A stretch of DNA of 64,000 bases from Chryseobacterium phosphatilyticum. GTDB lineage: Bacteria > Bacteroidota > Bacteroidia > Flavobacteriales > Weeksellaceae. How positions within the stretch are numbered: the first letter of the stretch is position 1; every line of letters starts with the position of its first letter. The notes under the pieces are model-generated. The model did no database searches. It saw nothing but the letters and a program-made list of their open reading frames with translations, and was not told where the DNA came from. The stretch is from contig NZ_PPED02000001.1 of the NCBI RefSeq assembly GCF_002899825.2, forward strand, positions 372,001 through 436,000, in the 5' to 3' direction. Both the position numbers and the translations under genes were made by a program. Positions 8,372 to 17,822 of this stretch are shown piece after piece.

Positions 8372-9301
8372 ATGAAGAAAATTTCTATTGTCATACCCGC
8401 TCATAATGAAGAAGGTAACGTTGCCTTAGTTCATGAAAAAATAAAACAAGTTTTTTCAGGGCTGGAGCATTATAATTTTGAAATCATCTTTGTCAACGAT
8501 GGAAGTAGAGATAATACTCAGGAAAAGCTGGAACAATTGTCTCAACAATATGAAGAAGTAAAGTTTATTGAATTTTCCAGAAATTTTGGCCACCAGCCAG
8601 CCGTGAAAGCAGGAATGGACAATGCATTTGGAAATGCGGTCATCTCAATGGATGGTGACCTGCAACACCCTCCGGAACTTATTCCTGAAATGATTAAAAA
8701 ATGGGAAGAAGGGTATGATATTGTGTATACGGTAAGGACTTATCCCAAGCAAATTTCCTATTTTAAAAGGAAAACGTCAGATGTGTTCTATAAACTGTTG
8801 TCCAGTCTTTCAGATGTTAACCTTACCAAAGGAGGAGGATCCGATTTCAGATTGATGGATGCTAATGCTGTACAGGCGATGAGAGACTTCAAAGAGGATG
8901 ATTTATTCCTAAGAGGTCTTACAAGCTGGATGGGGTATAAACAAACAGGAATCGACTTTATTGCTGGTGAAAGGATGGCTGGTGAAAGCAGCTACAATCT
9001 TAAAAAAATGCTCAAATTTGCTTTTACCGGGATTACCGCCTTTAGTGTGAAACCTCTTTATTTAGCAGCCTATCTGGGCTTTTTATTCTCAATATTTTCA
9101 GTGATAGGATATGCCGGATATGTTGTTTATGCCTTTGTGGTTGGCACTGAAATATCAGGTTGGGCATCATTAATTATGACAATCGTATTCTTTGGTGGTC
9201 TCCAATTGATTATTCTGGGAATTATCGGCATTTATTTAGGAAAAATCTTTAAACAGGTAAAAGAAAGACCTAATTATATTATAAAAAACAAAAATTTTTA
9301 A
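8372..9301 (+). CDS. Polyprenyl-phosphate glycosyltransferase, GT2 (ArnC/GtrB/DPM1-like)
   Basis: A 309-residue enzyme. The N-terminal GT-A domain (1-215) opens with ISIVIPAHNEEGNVALVHEK, has NDGSRDNT and the metal-binding SMDGDLQHPPEL, typical of dolichol/undecaprenyl-phosphate sugar transferases. Two C-terminal membrane helices (about 228-255 and 265-292) match ArnC, GtrB and similar proteins. It is expected to transfer a sugar from a nucleotide donor to undecaprenyl phosphate on the cytoplasmic face. The neighbours are a GT87-type transferase upstream and a deacetylase 0 nt downstream, an order that recalls the three-step logic of ArnC-ArnD-ArnT. The sugar cannot be told from sequence. Confidence 0.9.
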   Translation: MKKISIVIPAHNEEGNVALVHEKIKQVFSGLEHYNFEIIFVNDGSRDNTQEKLEQLSQQYEEVKFIEFSRNFGHQPAVKAGMDNAFGNAVISMDGDLQHPPELIPEMIKKWEEGYDIVYTVRTYPKQISYFKRKTSDVFYKLLSSLSDVNLTKGGGSDFRLMDANAVQAMRDFKEDDLFLRGLTSWMGYKQTGIDFIAGERMAGESSYNLKKMLKFAFTGITAFSVKPLYLAAYLGFLFSIFSVIGYAGYVVYAFVVGTEISGWASLIMTIVFFGGLQLIILGIIGIYLGKIFKQVKERPNYIIKNKNF

Positions 9302-10078
9302 ATGGTTTTATTAAGTTTTGATATCGAGGAGTTCGACATGCCTTTAGAATATAAGGGAGAGATCTCTTTTGATAAACAAATCTCTATATCTCAGCACGGG
9401 CTTGAACATATTTTAAATATTCTGAAAAAACATCAGGCAAAAGCTACCTTTTTTTCGACAGTGGTTTTTGCTGAAAACAGTAAGCATCTCATTGAAAGAT
9501 TGCTGAGTGAAGGGCATGAACTGGCCTCTCATACCTGGTTTCATTCCGAATTTGAGGACAAACACCTTAAAGAATCAAGACAAAGGCTTGAAGACTTGTT
9601 CTCCACAAAAGTCACCGGATTAAGAATGCCGAGAATGATGCCTGTGGATGAAAAAGAAGTGGAAAAAGCAGGATATGCTTACAACTCATCTATCAATCCT
9701 ACATTTTTGCCGGGTCGATATAACAATTTGAAGGTATCCAGAACTTATTTTAAAGAAGGAAATGTGATGCAGGTACCGGCTTCCGTGTCGCCCAATTTCA
9801 GAATTCCTTTATTTTGGCTGAGCTTTCATAATTTTCCTTTGTCATTGTATAAAAAACTGGCAGCCGATACCCTGAAAAAGGATAAATATCTGAACATTTA
9901 TTTTCATCCCTGGGAATTTGCAGAAATCAAGGACGAAGCCTTTAAACTTCCCGGTTTCACGGTTAAAAATTCCGGAAAAGACATGGTGGATAGATTTGAT
10001 GCCTTTGTAGGATGGCTTAAAGATAAAGGCCATACTTTTGGTACCTTTCAGGAATTTCAAAAACAGATACACTCATGA
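9302..10078 (+). CDS. NodB-type polysaccharide deacetylase
   Basis: A 258-residue carbohydrate esterase-4-like deacetylase. The first motif is LSFDIEEFDMP, which supplies the catalytic Asp and a metal-binding Asp, and the second is EGHELASHTWFHSEF, which supplies the His ligands. RMPRMMPV is the third motif and YFHPWEF the late His-containing motif. There is no signal peptide or membrane helix, so it acts in the cytoplasm, possibly on a polyprenyl-linked sugar made by the preceding GT2. That role parallels ArnD and is an inference. The start codon directly follows the GT2 stop, and its end overlaps the GT4 start by 4 nt (ATGA). Confidence 0.9.
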   Translation: MVLLSFDIEEFDMPLEYKGEISFDKQISISQHGLEHILNILKKHQAKATFFSTVVFAENSKHLIERLLSEGHELASHTWFHSEFEDKHLKESRQRLEDLFSTKVTGLRMPRMMPVDEKEVEKAGYAYNSSINPTFLPGRYNNLKVSRTYFKEGNVMQVPASVSPNFRIPLFWLSFHNFPLSLYKKLAADTLKKDKYLNIYFHPWEFAEIKDEAFKLPGFTVKNSGKDMVDRFDAFVGWLKDKGHTFGTFQEFQKQIHS

Positions 10079-11172
10079 AGATTGCTTTTGACGCAAAACG
10101 TTTTTTCCATAATACGTCCGGTTTGGGCAATTATTCCAGAGATCTGGTAAGAATTCTTTCTCAGTATGAACCGGATAATGAATATCTTTTACTCAATAAA
10201 AATAAATCTGAACGTGGGAAAGATATTCTTGACCGTTCGAATGTCAAATTTGTTGAGACCTCAAAAGGAAATTTTTCCCGTCAGTTTAAAATGGGGAAAG
10301 ATGCTCAGAAACTGGGAGCAGATATCTACCATGGTTTATCAGGAGAACTTCCTTTAAAATGGGATAAAACACCGATCAAAAAGGTAGTAACCATTCATGA
10401 TCTGATCTTTGTCCGTTATCCGGAATATTATTCGTTTTTTGACAGGAAAATACATTTCTGGAAATTTAAAAAAGCAGCGGAGACAGCAGATAAAATCATT
10501 GCGATTTCAGAACAGACCAAGCGAGATGTTATCGAGTTTTTAAAAGTTCCTGAAACTAAAATTGAAGTTATTTATCAGGGGTGTCACAAAGCATTTAAAG
10601 AACAGCAGTCTCAGGAATTTATTCAGGGAACGAAAGATAAATTTCGTCTGCCGGAGAGGTTCATTCTAAATGTGGGAACCATTGAAGACCGTAAGAACTT
10701 ATTGAATATTGTCAGAGCGATCCATGAAACCAACATCCCACTGGTAGTGGTAGGACGAAAAACCAAATACTATCAGAAAATCGCTGCTTTTCTGAAAAAA
10801 AATAAAATGGAAAATCAGGTAATATTCCTGGAAGGCGTTTCCATGGATGAGCTGGCTGTGCTATACAAACGGGCAGATATTTTTGTCTATCCAAGCTTCT
10901 TTGAAGGCTTTGGAATTCCCGTTATAGAAGCACTTTTTTCCAAAACAGTTGTGGTGACAAGCAATACAAGCTGTCTGCCTGAAGCCGGAGGAAAAGACTC
11001 TGTATATATTGATCCGAATAATTATCTTGACCTTAGGGCGAAAATACAATTTCTCTGGGAAAATGAATCCGAAAGAAAACGCCGTGAAGAAAAGGGTTTC
11101 ACGTTTGTTCAGAAGTTTAACGATGAGCCGATTGCCAAAGAGCTGATAAATTTTTATCAAAAAATTATCTGA
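10075..11172 (+). CDS. Glycosyltransferase family 4 (GT-B)
   Basis: A 365-residue cytosolic glycosyltransferase. The N-terminal acceptor domain begins IAFDAKRFFHNTSGLGNYSR, and the C-terminal donor domain carries ILNVGTIEDRKN, then EGVSMDELAVLYKRADIFVY and SFFEGFGIPVIEAL, the family-4 E-x7-E motif. Donor and acceptor are unknown. Its ATG overlaps the stop of the deacetylase gene, so it is translationally coupled and probably adds sugar in the same glycan pathway. It is the last gene of this operon; the his promoter starts within 7 nt of its stop, with no clear separate terminator, so some read-through into the his leader is possible. Confidence 0.9.
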   Translation: MKIAFDAKRFFHNTSGLGNYSRDLVRILSQYEPDNEYLLLNKNKSERGKDILDRSNVKFVETSKGNFSRQFKMGKDAQKLGADIYHGLSGELPLKWDKTPIKKVVTIHDLIFVRYPEYYSFFDRKIHFWKFKKAAETADKIIAISEQTKRDVIEFLKVPETKIEVIYQGCHKAFKEQQSQEFIQGTKDKFRLPERFILNVGTIEDRKNLLNIVRAIHETNIPLVVVGRKTKYYQKIAAFLKKNKMENQVIFLEGVSMDELAVLYKRADIFVYPSFFEGFGIPVIEALFSKTVVVTSNTSCLPEAGGKDSVYIDPNNYLDLRAKIQFLWENESERKRREEKGFTFVQKFNDEPIAKELINFYQKII

Positions 11173-11178
11173 AAAAAC

Positions 11179-11208
11179 TTTGCAGTTTAAAAATAAACCC
11201 TACATTTG
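11179..11208 (+). promoter_or_regulatory. his operon promoter
   Basis: A full Bacteroidota promoter: -33 TTTG at 11179-11182, 18-nt spacer, -7 TACATTTG at 11201-11208. Transcription would begin about 11214, just ahead of the leader peptide. Confidence 0.8.
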
Positions 11209-11225
11209 TACCACAATTCAATACA

Positions 11226-11276
11226 ATGAAACCAACTTTTTTAGCATTACATCATTATCATCATCATCTCTGTTAG
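11226..11276 (+). CDS. hisL: his operon leader peptide
   Basis: A 16-residue ORF, MKPTFLALHHYHHHLC, with five His codons (11250-11255 and 11259-11267) among six consecutive codons. It lies 12 nt after the inferred transcription start and 145 nt before hisG. Its length, position and His run match attenuator leader peptides such as E. coli hisL, which the ribosome reads to sense histidyl-tRNA. The stop codon TAG (11274-11276) overlaps the first nucleotides of an AGGCGG sequence that can pair with the downstream terminator arm (see the attenuator entry). It is too short for ordinary gene callers and is not similar to enterobacterial HisL beyond the His run. Confidence 0.9.
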   Translation: MKPTFLALHHYHHHLC

Positions 11277-11351
11277 GCGGAATTGATTGATATATGTTTG
11301 TGCTAAAATCAAAAATATTTAAAACCGTCTGAGTAAATAGGCGGTTTTTTT
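11275..11351 (+). promoter_or_regulatory. his attenuator: mutually exclusive antiterminator and terminator
   Basis: The terminator hairpin is AAACCGTCT (11322-11330) / AGGCGGTTT (11339-11347), loop of 8 nt, followed by a run of seven T counted with the stem end. The sequence AGGCGG occurs twice, in the terminator 3' arm (11339-11344) and at 11275-11280 across the leader stop codon. The first copy can pair with CCGTCT (11325-11330) and so prevent the terminator. A ribosome at the leader stop would cover it, giving termination; a ribosome stalled at the His codons would leave it free, giving read-through into hisG. This is inferred from base pairing; no data. Confidence 0.85.
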
Positions 11352-11420
11352 GTTTCCTGAATTCTCCTCAGAAATTTCAACAGATCAGTTTTTATTTACT
11401 CGGACCCCAAAGAAAACGAA

Positions 11421-12278
11421 ATGAGTAAATTAAAAATTGCGATTCAGAAAAGCGGCCGGTTGTACGAAGATTCCTTACAACTTCTTAAAGACTGCGGAAT
11501 CTATGTCAACAACGGAAAAGACCAGCTTAAAGTTACTATAGATAATTTTCCCATGGAAATTATGTACCTCAGGAATTCAGATATCCCACAATACCTGGAA
11601 GATGGTGTGGTGGATGTGGCCATTGTCGGGGAAAATCTTCTGATAGAAAAACAGAAAAATATTCAAATTGTACAGCAGCTGGGTTTTTCCAAATGCCGTG
11701 TTTCCCTTGCGGTGCCCAAAGACATTGAAACTGATGATCCTTTCTATTTTCAAGGAAAAAAAATTGCCACTTCTTACCCTAATACCCTTAAAAGATTTTT
11801 AGAAAAAAAAGGAATACAATCTGACATTCACGTGATTTCAGGGTCTGTAGAAATTGCACCCAATATTGGTCTGGCAGAAGGTATTTGTGATATTGTAAGC
11901 TCCGGAAGTACCTTATTTAAAAACGGACTGAGAGAAACAGTTACCCTACTGAAATCTGAAGCTGTACTAGCGCAAACGCCACAATTATCAGACGAAAAGA
12001 TAAGGATTCTTGAAAAGTTCTTGTTCAGAATCCGGGCTGTTTTAAAAGCAAAAAAATCGAAATATATTCTGATGAACGTTCCCAACGATAAAATCCAGAA
12101 AGTAGCAGATGTTTTGCCTGTACTGAAAAGTCCCACTGTAATTCCTTTGGCAGAGGAAGGATGGAGTAGTATCCATTCGGTAATTGATGAAGAAAGATTC
12201 TGGGATGTAATAGACGAGCTGAAAGAAAATGGAGCTCAGGATATTCTGATCATTCCCATTGATAAGATGGTTATTTAA
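11421..12278 (+). CDS. hisG: ATP phosphoribosyltransferase (long form)
   Basis: A 285-residue enzyme for the first, committed step of histidine synthesis: ATP plus PRPP to phosphoribosyl-ATP. The N-terminal catalytic domain starts LKIAIQKSGRLYEDSLQLLK and has VVDVAIVGENLL and ISGSVEIAPNIGLAEGICDI followed by VSSGSTL for PRPP binding. The final 80 residues form the HisG C-terminal regulatory domain (MNVPNDKIQKVADVLPVLKS), so this is the long form that is feedback-inhibited by histidine without HisZ. First gene of the his operon, behind the leader peptide and terminator, so controlled both by attenuation and by allostery. Confidence 0.97.
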   Translation: MSKLKIAIQKSGRLYEDSLQLLKDCGIYVNNGKDQLKVTIDNFPMEIMYLRNSDIPQYLEDGVVDVAIVGENLLIEKQKNIQIVQQLGFSKCRVSLAVPKDIETDDPFYFQGKKIATSYPNTLKRFLEKKGIQSDIHVISGSVEIAPNIGLAEGICDIVSSGSTLFKNGLRETVTLLKSEAVLAQTPQLSDEKIRILEKFLFRIRAVLKAKKSKYILMNVPNDKIQKVADVLPVLKSPTVIPLAEEGWSSIHSVIDEERFWDVIDELKENGAQDILIIPIDKMVI

Positions 12279-12361
12279 AAATAACAGAATGTTAATATTT
12301 TGATAATCATTGTTTTGAAATAATAATTTACTTTTTACCATCTACCCAAAAAATAAGAGAA

Positions 12362-13639
12362 ATGAAAATCTACAGATACCCTTCCAGAGATATATGGACA
12401 GATCTAGTGCAACGTCCCGTTTTAGAACAGAAGGAAATTTCAGCACTTATAGCTGAAATATTTGATGAAGTTGACAGAAATGGTGACCAGGCTTTAATAG
12501 GGTTCAACCGAAAATTTGATCAGGCAGAAACAGAAACGGTTATTGTTGCTGAAGCTGAGATTAAAGACGCGGAAAATCGTATTAATAATGATTTGAAGCT
12601 TGCCATTCAGCAGGCGAAAGAAAATATTTCAAAGTTCCATGCTTCACAAAATCCGGAAATTCAAAAAATAGAAACAACAAAAGGAGTAGTTTGCTGGAGA
12701 GAAAACCGACCTGTGGAGAAGGTCGGAATTTATATTCCAGGAGGCACCGCTCCTTTATTTTCAACGGTTCTGATGCTTGCTATTCCTGCCAATCTGGCTG
12801 GATGTAAAGAAATTGTTCTATGTACACCACCGGATAAAAGTGGAAATATCAACTCTGCCATTTTGTATGCAGCTAAGCTTTGTGGAATTTCTAAAATCTT
12901 TAAAACAGGTGGGGCACAGGCAATTGCTGCTATGACGATAGGAACTGAAAGTGTTCCGAAAGTCTATAAAATTTTTGGTCCCGGAAATCAGTTTGTCGTT
13001 GCTGCTAAAGAATATGCACAACAATATGGGGTGGCCATAGATATGCCTGCAGGGCCAAGTGAAGTTCTTGTCATCGCAGATGAACAGTCGATCCCGGAAT
13101 TTTGTGCAGCAGATCTGTTGTCACAGGCAGAACATGGAAGTGACAGCCAGGTTGTTTTCCTGACAACAGATCTTAAAGTATTTAATGAGACTATACAGGC
13201 TGTTGAGCAACAGGTCAAAGACTTACCGAGAAATGAGATGGCGAGTAAGGCATTAGAAAAAAGTTCTTTTGTTTTAATTGATTCTCTTGAAGCGGCAGTT
13301 GAATTCAGTAACCTCTATGCACCGGAACACCTTATTCTGGCTATCAGTGAGCTGGAAAAATACATCCCGATGATCAAGAATGCAGGCTCGGTTTTTCTGG
13401 GAAATTATTCCTGCGAAAGTGCGGGAGATTATGCCAGTGGAACCAATCATACACTTCCAACGAATGCCTATGCCAGAAATTATAGCGGGGTTTCTCTGGA
13501 TAGCTTTGTGAAAAAAATAACATTTCAGCACCTGTCAAAAGAAGGATTACAAAATTTAGGAAAAACAATAGAAATCATGGCTGAAGCTGAAGGTCTTCTT
13601 GCCCATAAAAATGCAGTATCAATACGATTAAAAAAATAA
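12362..13639 (+). CDS. hisD: Histidinol dehydrogenase
   Basis: A 425-residue, zinc- and NAD-dependent enzyme that makes the last two oxidations, histidinol to histidinal to histidine. Conserved segments include VGIYIPGGTAPLFSTVLMLA, GGAQAIAAMTIGTESVPKV, KIFGPGNQFV, MPAGPSEVLVIAD and LLSQAEHGSDSQVV with the Gln and His zinc ligands, and YAPEHL with the catalytic Glu/His. Length matches the family (about 430). It follows hisG after 83 nt, the largest gap in the operon; that gap has AT-rich sequence without a clear promoter. hisC begins 1 nt after its stop. Confidence 0.97.
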   Translation: MKIYRYPSRDIWTDLVQRPVLEQKEISALIAEIFDEVDRNGDQALIGFNRKFDQAETETVIVAEAEIKDAENRINNDLKLAIQQAKENISKFHASQNPEIQKIETTKGVVCWRENRPVEKVGIYIPGGTAPLFSTVLMLAIPANLAGCKEIVLCTPPDKSGNINSAILYAAKLCGISKIFKTGGAQAIAAMTIGTESVPKVYKIFGPGNQFVVAAKEYAQQYGVAIDMPAGPSEVLVIADEQSIPEFCAADLLSQAEHGSDSQVVFLTTDLKVFNETIQAVEQQVKDLPRNEMASKALEKSSFVLIDSLEAAVEFSNLYAPEHLILAISELEKYIPMIKNAGSVFLGNYSCESAGDYASGTNHTLPTNAYARNYSGVSLDSFVKKITFQHLSKEGLQNLGKTIEIMAEAEGLLAHKNAVSIRLKK

Positions 13640-13640
13640 A

Positions 13641-14672
13641 ATGGAAAACAATACAATTAATATCAAAGCTTTAGTACGGGAAAATATATTGAAATTACAA
13701 CCCTACATAAGCTTCAGGGATCATAATGAATTTGATAAACCGGTTCTGCTGGATGCCAATGAGAGCCCCTTCGGAGAATTTAACCGTTATCCGGATTCTA
13801 CACAGAAGAAGCTTAAAAATAAATTAGCAGGTCTTAAAAATGTTTTTCCGTCACAAATAGCAATAGGAAATGGAAGTGACGAACTGATCGACCTCATCAT
13901 TAAAGTTTTTTGTGAGCCTAAAAAAGATTCTATCATGATGATGAACCCTTCCTTTGCAATGTATGGGTTTTATGCAGCAATCAATGAAAATAAAGTGTTG
14001 AAGCTGAATTTGAATGAGAATTTTGAGATGGTAAAAGACGATTTCGTGAAGATGACCGGTGAAGAAACGATTAAAGTATTCTTTCTATGCTCACCAAATA
14101 ATCCAACCGGAAACAGTATAAAGGATATCGAGTTTTACCTTCAGAATTGTAGCGGAATTGTGGTGGTTGATGAAGCGTATATTGAATTTTCAGGTAAAAA
14201 ATCAAGCATTGAGCTTTTAAACAAATATCCTAATCTCATTGTTCTGCAGACATTTTCAAAAGCATGGGGTGCGGCAGGAGCAAGAGTAGGTATTGCGTAT
14301 GCTTCTGAAGAAATTATAAGCCTGATCAATACAGTAAAGGCGCCTTACAATGTGAATGCATTAAGTCAGGAGCTGATTCTGAAAACTCTTGAAGAAGAAA
14401 ACAGGTTAGAAAGCAACGTAGAAAATATTTTAGCAGAAAGAAAATGGCTGGCAGAACAGTTTCAGGATATTTCGTGTATTTCAAAGATATTTCCTACAGA
14501 TGCCAACTTCTTTTTGGTTCAAATGACCAATGTGGATCAGGTATATGGAAAGATGCTGGAAGAGGAAATTTTAACCAGCAGAAGAGATCCTGCGATACCG
14601 GGGTGTATCCGGATTAATGTAGGAAATCGTAAGGAAAATGAAAAATTGATCAATCTTTTAAAAACAACATAA
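13641..14672 (+). CDS. hisC: Histidinol-phosphate aminotransferase
   Basis: A 343-residue PLP-dependent class I/II aminotransferase converting imidazole-acetol phosphate to histidinol phosphate with glutamate. [11 protein letters not shown] and [10 protein letters not shown] are the N-terminal HisC signature, CSPNNPTGN binds [14 protein letters not shown] holds the aspartate that pairs with the pyridine nitrogen, and Lys207 in [10 protein letters not shown] is the Schiff-base lysine. The C-terminal [19 protein letters not shown] contains the phosphate-binding Arg. It starts 1 nt after hisD and ends 7 nt before hisB. Assigned to histidine rather than aromatic synthesis by position in the operon. 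Confidence 0.97.
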   Translation: MENNTINIKALVRENILKLQPYISFRDHNEFDKPVLLDANESPFGEFNRYPDSTQKKLKNKLAGLKNVFPSQIAIGNGSDELIDLIIKVFCEPKKDSIMMMNPSFAMYGFYAAINENKVLKLNLNENFEMVKDDFVKMTGEETIKVFFLCSPNNPTGNSIKDIEFYLQNCSGIVVVDEAYIEFSGKKSSIELLNKYPNLIVLQTFSKAWGAAGARVGIAYASEEIISLINTVKAPYNVNALSQELILKTLEEENRLESNVENILAERKWLAEQFQDISCISKIFPTDANFFLVQMTNVDQVYGKMLEEEILTSRRDPAIPGCIRINVGNRKENEKLINLLKTT

Positions 14673-14679
14673 ACCAGAT

Positions 14680-15774
14680 ATGAAAAAAGTATTATTTATA
14701 GATCGTGACGGGACGCTGATTATTGAACCCCCCGTTGATTTTCAGGTTGATTCATTGGAAAAACTTGAGTTTTATCCGGGGGTTTTCAGAAACCTTTCAA
14801 AAATAGCCACCGAACTGGATTATGAATTGGTGATGGTAACAAATCAGGATGGTCTTGGAACGGAAAGCTTTCCCTTTGAAGACTTTATTAAACCTCAGGA
14901 AAAAATGTTGAAAGCATTCAAAAATGAGGGGATTTTATTTAGTGATATTTTAATTGATAAAAGCTTTGAGCATGAAAATCTTCCCACCAGAAAACCGGGA
15001 ACAGGAATGATGGCAAAGTATATGTATGGAAATTATGACCTTGAAAATTCATATGTAATTGGTGATCGAGGTAGTGATGTGCAACTTGCTGTAAATTTGG
15101 GGTCTAAGGCTATTTATCTTAATCAAAACTTAAATGCGAATGCCGCACTTTCTACCACAAGCTGGACTGATATTTACCAGTTCTTAAAATCGGGAATGCG
15201 AAAGGCCAAAGTATCCAGAAAGACGAACGAAACGGAAATAGAAATTGAGGTCAATATCGATGGAAGCGGAAAGTCAGAAATTTCTACGGGGCTTCATTTT
15301 TTTGACCACATGTTGGATCAGATTGCGAGACACGGAAATATGGATCTCAATATTCATGTGAAGGGAGATCTTGCCGTGGATGAGCATCACACGATAGAAG
15401 ATACAGCTATTGTTCTGGGCGAAGCAATTGTAAAGGCGTTAGGAAAGAAAAAAGGAATTGAAAGATACGGTTTCCTTCTCCCGATGGATGATTGCCTCGC
15501 ACAAGTGGGTATAGACTTCGGAGGCAGACCATGGCTGGTTTGGGATGTTCAGTTTAAAAGAGAAAAAATTGGAGACGTTCCTGCAGAAATGTTTTTTCAC
15601 TTCTTCAAATCGTTTACCGACTCTTCAAAATCCAACCTGAATATCAAAGCAGAAGGAGATAATGAACACCACAAGATAGAATCTGTTTTTAAAGCATTTG
15701 CCAAAGCGATTAAAATGGCGGTCAATCAGTCTGATGCCAATTATAGTTTACCATCAACCAAAGGAAGTTTATAA
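14680..15774 (+). CDS. hisB: Bifunctional histidinol-phosphatase / imidazoleglycerol-phosphate dehydratase
   Basis: A 364-residue fusion. Residues 1-165 form a HAD phosphatase (LFIDRDGT with the nucleophile Asp8 and acid Asp10, [21 protein letters not shown]), which removes phosphate from histidinol phosphate. Residues about 175-364 form the dehydratase, with manganese-binding [33 protein letters not shown] and [18 protein letters not shown]. The fusion is the same as in E. coli and many Bacteroidota. It therefore supplies steps 6 and 8 of the pathway. Sits between hisC and hisH with 7- and 2-nt gaps. Confidence 0.97.
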   Translation: MKKVLFIDRDGTLIIEPPVDFQVDSLEKLEFYPGVFRNLSKIATELDYELVMVTNQDGLGTESFPFEDFIKPQEKMLKAFKNEGILFSDILIDKSFEHENLPTRKPGTGMMAKYMYGNYDLENSYVIGDRGSDVQLAVNLGSKAIYLNQNLNANAALSTTSWTDIYQFLKSGMRKAKVSRKTNETEIEIEVNIDGSGKSEISTGLHFFDHMLDQIARHGNMDLNIHVKGDLAVDEHHTIEDTAIVLGEAIVKALGKKKGIERYGFLLPMDDCLAQVGIDFGGRPWLVWDVQFKREKIGDVPAEMFFHFFKSFTDSSKSNLNIKAEGDNEHHKIESVFKAFAKAIKMAVNQSDANYSLPSTKGSL

Positions 15775-15776
15775 AG

Positions 15777-16355
15777 ATGATTGCTATCATAAAATATAAC
15801 GGTGGAAACGTAAATTCCGTTCAGAACGCTTTAAACCGGCTGGGAGTTGATTCTGTTATTACAGATGACCCTCAACAGATTATACAATCAGATAAAGTTA
15901 TTTTTCCGGGTGTCGGTGAGGCTTCGTCCACGATGAAGCTTTTAAAGGAGAAAGGCCTGGATATTCTGATTCCCACTTTGACACAGCCTGTATTGGGAAT
16001 ATGTCTGGGAATGCAGCTGATGTGTAAGGAGAATGAAGAAGGGAATACTGAAGGAATGGGAATTTTTGATTGCAAGGTTAAAAGATTTCCTCCAAAAGGG
16101 CTGGTTCCCCATATGGGCTGGAATACCATTTCAGGACAGGATTTGTCTTTATTTGAAGGACTTGAAGCCGGAAGTGATGTCTATTTTGTTCACAGTTATT
16201 ATTGTGAATTATCGGATTATACAACTTCGGTGTGTGATTATATTCTGCCATTCAGTGCTTCGCTGCAGAAAAATAATTTTTATGCAGTACAGTTTCACCC
16301 TGAAAAATCAGGAGGAATTGGCAGTCAGATTTTAAATAATTTTATAAAACTATGA
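15777..16355 (+). CDS. hisH: Imidazole glycerol phosphate synthase, glutaminase subunit
   Basis: A 192-residue class I glutamine amidotransferase that provides ammonia to HisF. The triad is visible: Cys76 in [10 protein letters not shown], His174 and Glu176 in [12 protein letters not shown]. The oxyanion region PGVG is at [11 protein letters not shown]. It works as a heterodimer with HisF (encoded two genes downstream). hisH begins 2 nt after hisB and overlaps hisA by 4 nt (ATGA), so translation is likely coupled. Confidence 0.97.
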   Translation: MIAIIKYNGGNVNSVQNALNRLGVDSVITDDPQQIIQSDKVIFPGVGEASSTMKLLKEKGLDILIPTLTQPVLGICLGMQLMCKENEEGNTEGMGIFDCKVKRFPPKGLVPHMGWNTISGQDLSLFEGLEAGSDVYFVHSYYCELSDYTTSVCDYILPFSASLQKNNFYAVQFHPEKSGGIGSQILNNFIKL

Positions 16356-17077
16356 TGAAAATTATTCCGGCTATTGATATTATCGACGGGAAGTGCGTAC
16401 GCTTGTCAAAAGGAGATTATAGCACTAAAAAGATCTATAATGAAAACCCCGTAGAAGTGGCAAAAGAGTTTGAAGACTTTGGGATAAAATTTCTGCACCT
16501 TGTAGATCTTGACGGGGCAAAATCAAAACATATTGTCAATCAGGAAGTATTGGAAGATATTGCCAGGTCGACATCGCTGCACATTGATTTTGGGGGAGGA
16601 TTAAAGACGGAAGAAGATATACAAACGGCTTTCAATTCCGGTGCAAAGCAGATTACATTGGGAAGTATTGCAGTACAGGATCCTGAATTTTGCTTCAGAA
16701 TGATTGAGCAATATGGCCCGGAGAAAATAATCCTCGGAGCCGATTGTGATAACCGAAAAATTAAAACTTCAGGCTGGCTGGAAGAAAGTGACCTGGATGT
16801 GATTGATTTTATTTTAAAGTACCGGGAAAAGGGAATCCAAAATGTAATTTGTACAGATATTGCCAGGGATGGTATGCTGAAAGGGCCTTCGACAGGGCTT
16901 TATATTGAAATTCTATATAAAACTTCTGTTCAGCTTGTTGCAAGTGGAGGCGTTTCAGGGATCAAAGACGTATATAAGATGAAAGATCTCGGTTGTTCCG
17001 GGACAATCATCGGAAAAGCAATTTATGAGGGTAAAATAAGCTTACAACAACTTCAGAATTTTATTGAAAATGCTTAA
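16352..17077 (+). CDS. hisA: Phosphoribosylformimino-AICAR phosphate isomerase
   Basis: A 241-residue (beta/alpha)8 barrel that isomerises the ProFAR intermediate. The N-terminal [20 protein letters not shown] has the catalytic Asp in AIDI, the second half has [16 protein letters not shown] with the other catalytic Asp, and the phosphate sites are GGGLKT and ASGGVSG. The starts MM are both possible; the first overlaps hisH by 4 nt. The end overlaps hisF by 8 nt. Confidence 0.97.
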   Translation: MMKIIPAIDIIDGKCVRLSKGDYSTKKIYNENPVEVAKEFEDFGIKFLHLVDLDGAKSKHIVNQEVLEDIARSTSLHIDFGGGLKTEEDIQTAFNSGAKQITLGSIAVQDPEFCFRMIEQYGPEKIILGADCDNRKIKTSGWLEESDLDVIDFILKYREKGIQNVICTDIARDGMLKGPSTGLYIEILYKTSVQLVASGGVSGIKDVYKMKDLGCSGTIIGKAIYEGKISLQQLQNFIENA

Positions 17078-17822
17078 AAAAAGAATAATTCCGTGTCTGG
17101 ATATAAAAGACGGGGCTACCGTGAAAGGAATCAATTTCGAAGGATTACGAAATGCCGGAGATCCTGTAGAACTGGCCAGAAAATATGAAAATGAAGGTGC
17201 TGATGAGCTGGTCTTTCTGGATATCACTGCCACGATTGAAAAAAGAAAAACGTTTGTAGAACTGGTGAAATCTATAGCCAAAGAACTGAGTATTCCATTC
17301 ACGGTAGGAGGCGGAATTTCCACTATTGAAGATGTAAGAAAGCTTTTGGAAGCGGGTGCTGATAAAATCAGTATCAATTCATCTGCGGTAAAAAATCCAC
17401 AGCTTATTTCAGATCTGGCCAAAGAATTTGGAAGCCAGTGTGTCGTGGTGGCTATTGATACCCGCCTGGTAGACCTATCGGATCTTGTTCACATCAAAGG
17501 AGGAAGGGAAGCCACTTCTCTGAATACCATTGAATGGGCACAACAGGCTGAAGCTTTGGGTGCAGGAGAAATTCTTTTAACTTCCATGGATGGTGACGGA
17601 ACCAAAAAAGGATTTGATCTTCGGATTACCCAACTGGTAGCAGACAAAATAAGCATTCCTGTCATTGCTTCAGGTGGAGCGGGGTCGATAGCTGACTTCG
17701 TTCAAGTTTTTGATGAGACCAGAGCTACAGGGGCTTTGGCAGCCAGTATATTCCATTTTAATGAAATAGGAATCCAGAATTTAAAAGAACAATTGAAAAA
17801 TCAAAAAATTGACATACGATGA
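17070..17822 (+). CDS. hisF: Imidazole glycerol phosphate synthase, cyclase subunit
   Basis: A 250-residue barrel that cyclises PRFAR with ammonia from HisH to imidazole-glycerol phosphate and AICAR. Key residues are in [20 protein letters not shown] (catalytic Asp), [28 protein letters not shown] (second catalytic Asp) and ASGGAGS. I chose ATG 17070 because the upstream in-frame TTG at 17064 adds only two residues, and HisF proteins normally begin directly with a short basic segment. It overlaps the hisA end by 8 nt and the hisIE start by 4 nt. Confidence 0.97.
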   Translation: MLKKRIIPCLDIKDGATVKGINFEGLRNAGDPVELARKYENEGADELVFLDITATIEKRKTFVELVKSIAKELSIPFTVGGGISTIEDVRKLLEAGADKISINSSAVKNPQLISDLAKEFGSQCVVVAIDTRLVDLSDLVHIKGGREATSLNTIEWAQQAEALGAGEILLTSMDGDGTKKGFDLRITQLVADKISIPVIASGGAGSIADFVQVFDETRATGALAASIFHFNEIGIQNLKEQLKNQKIDIR

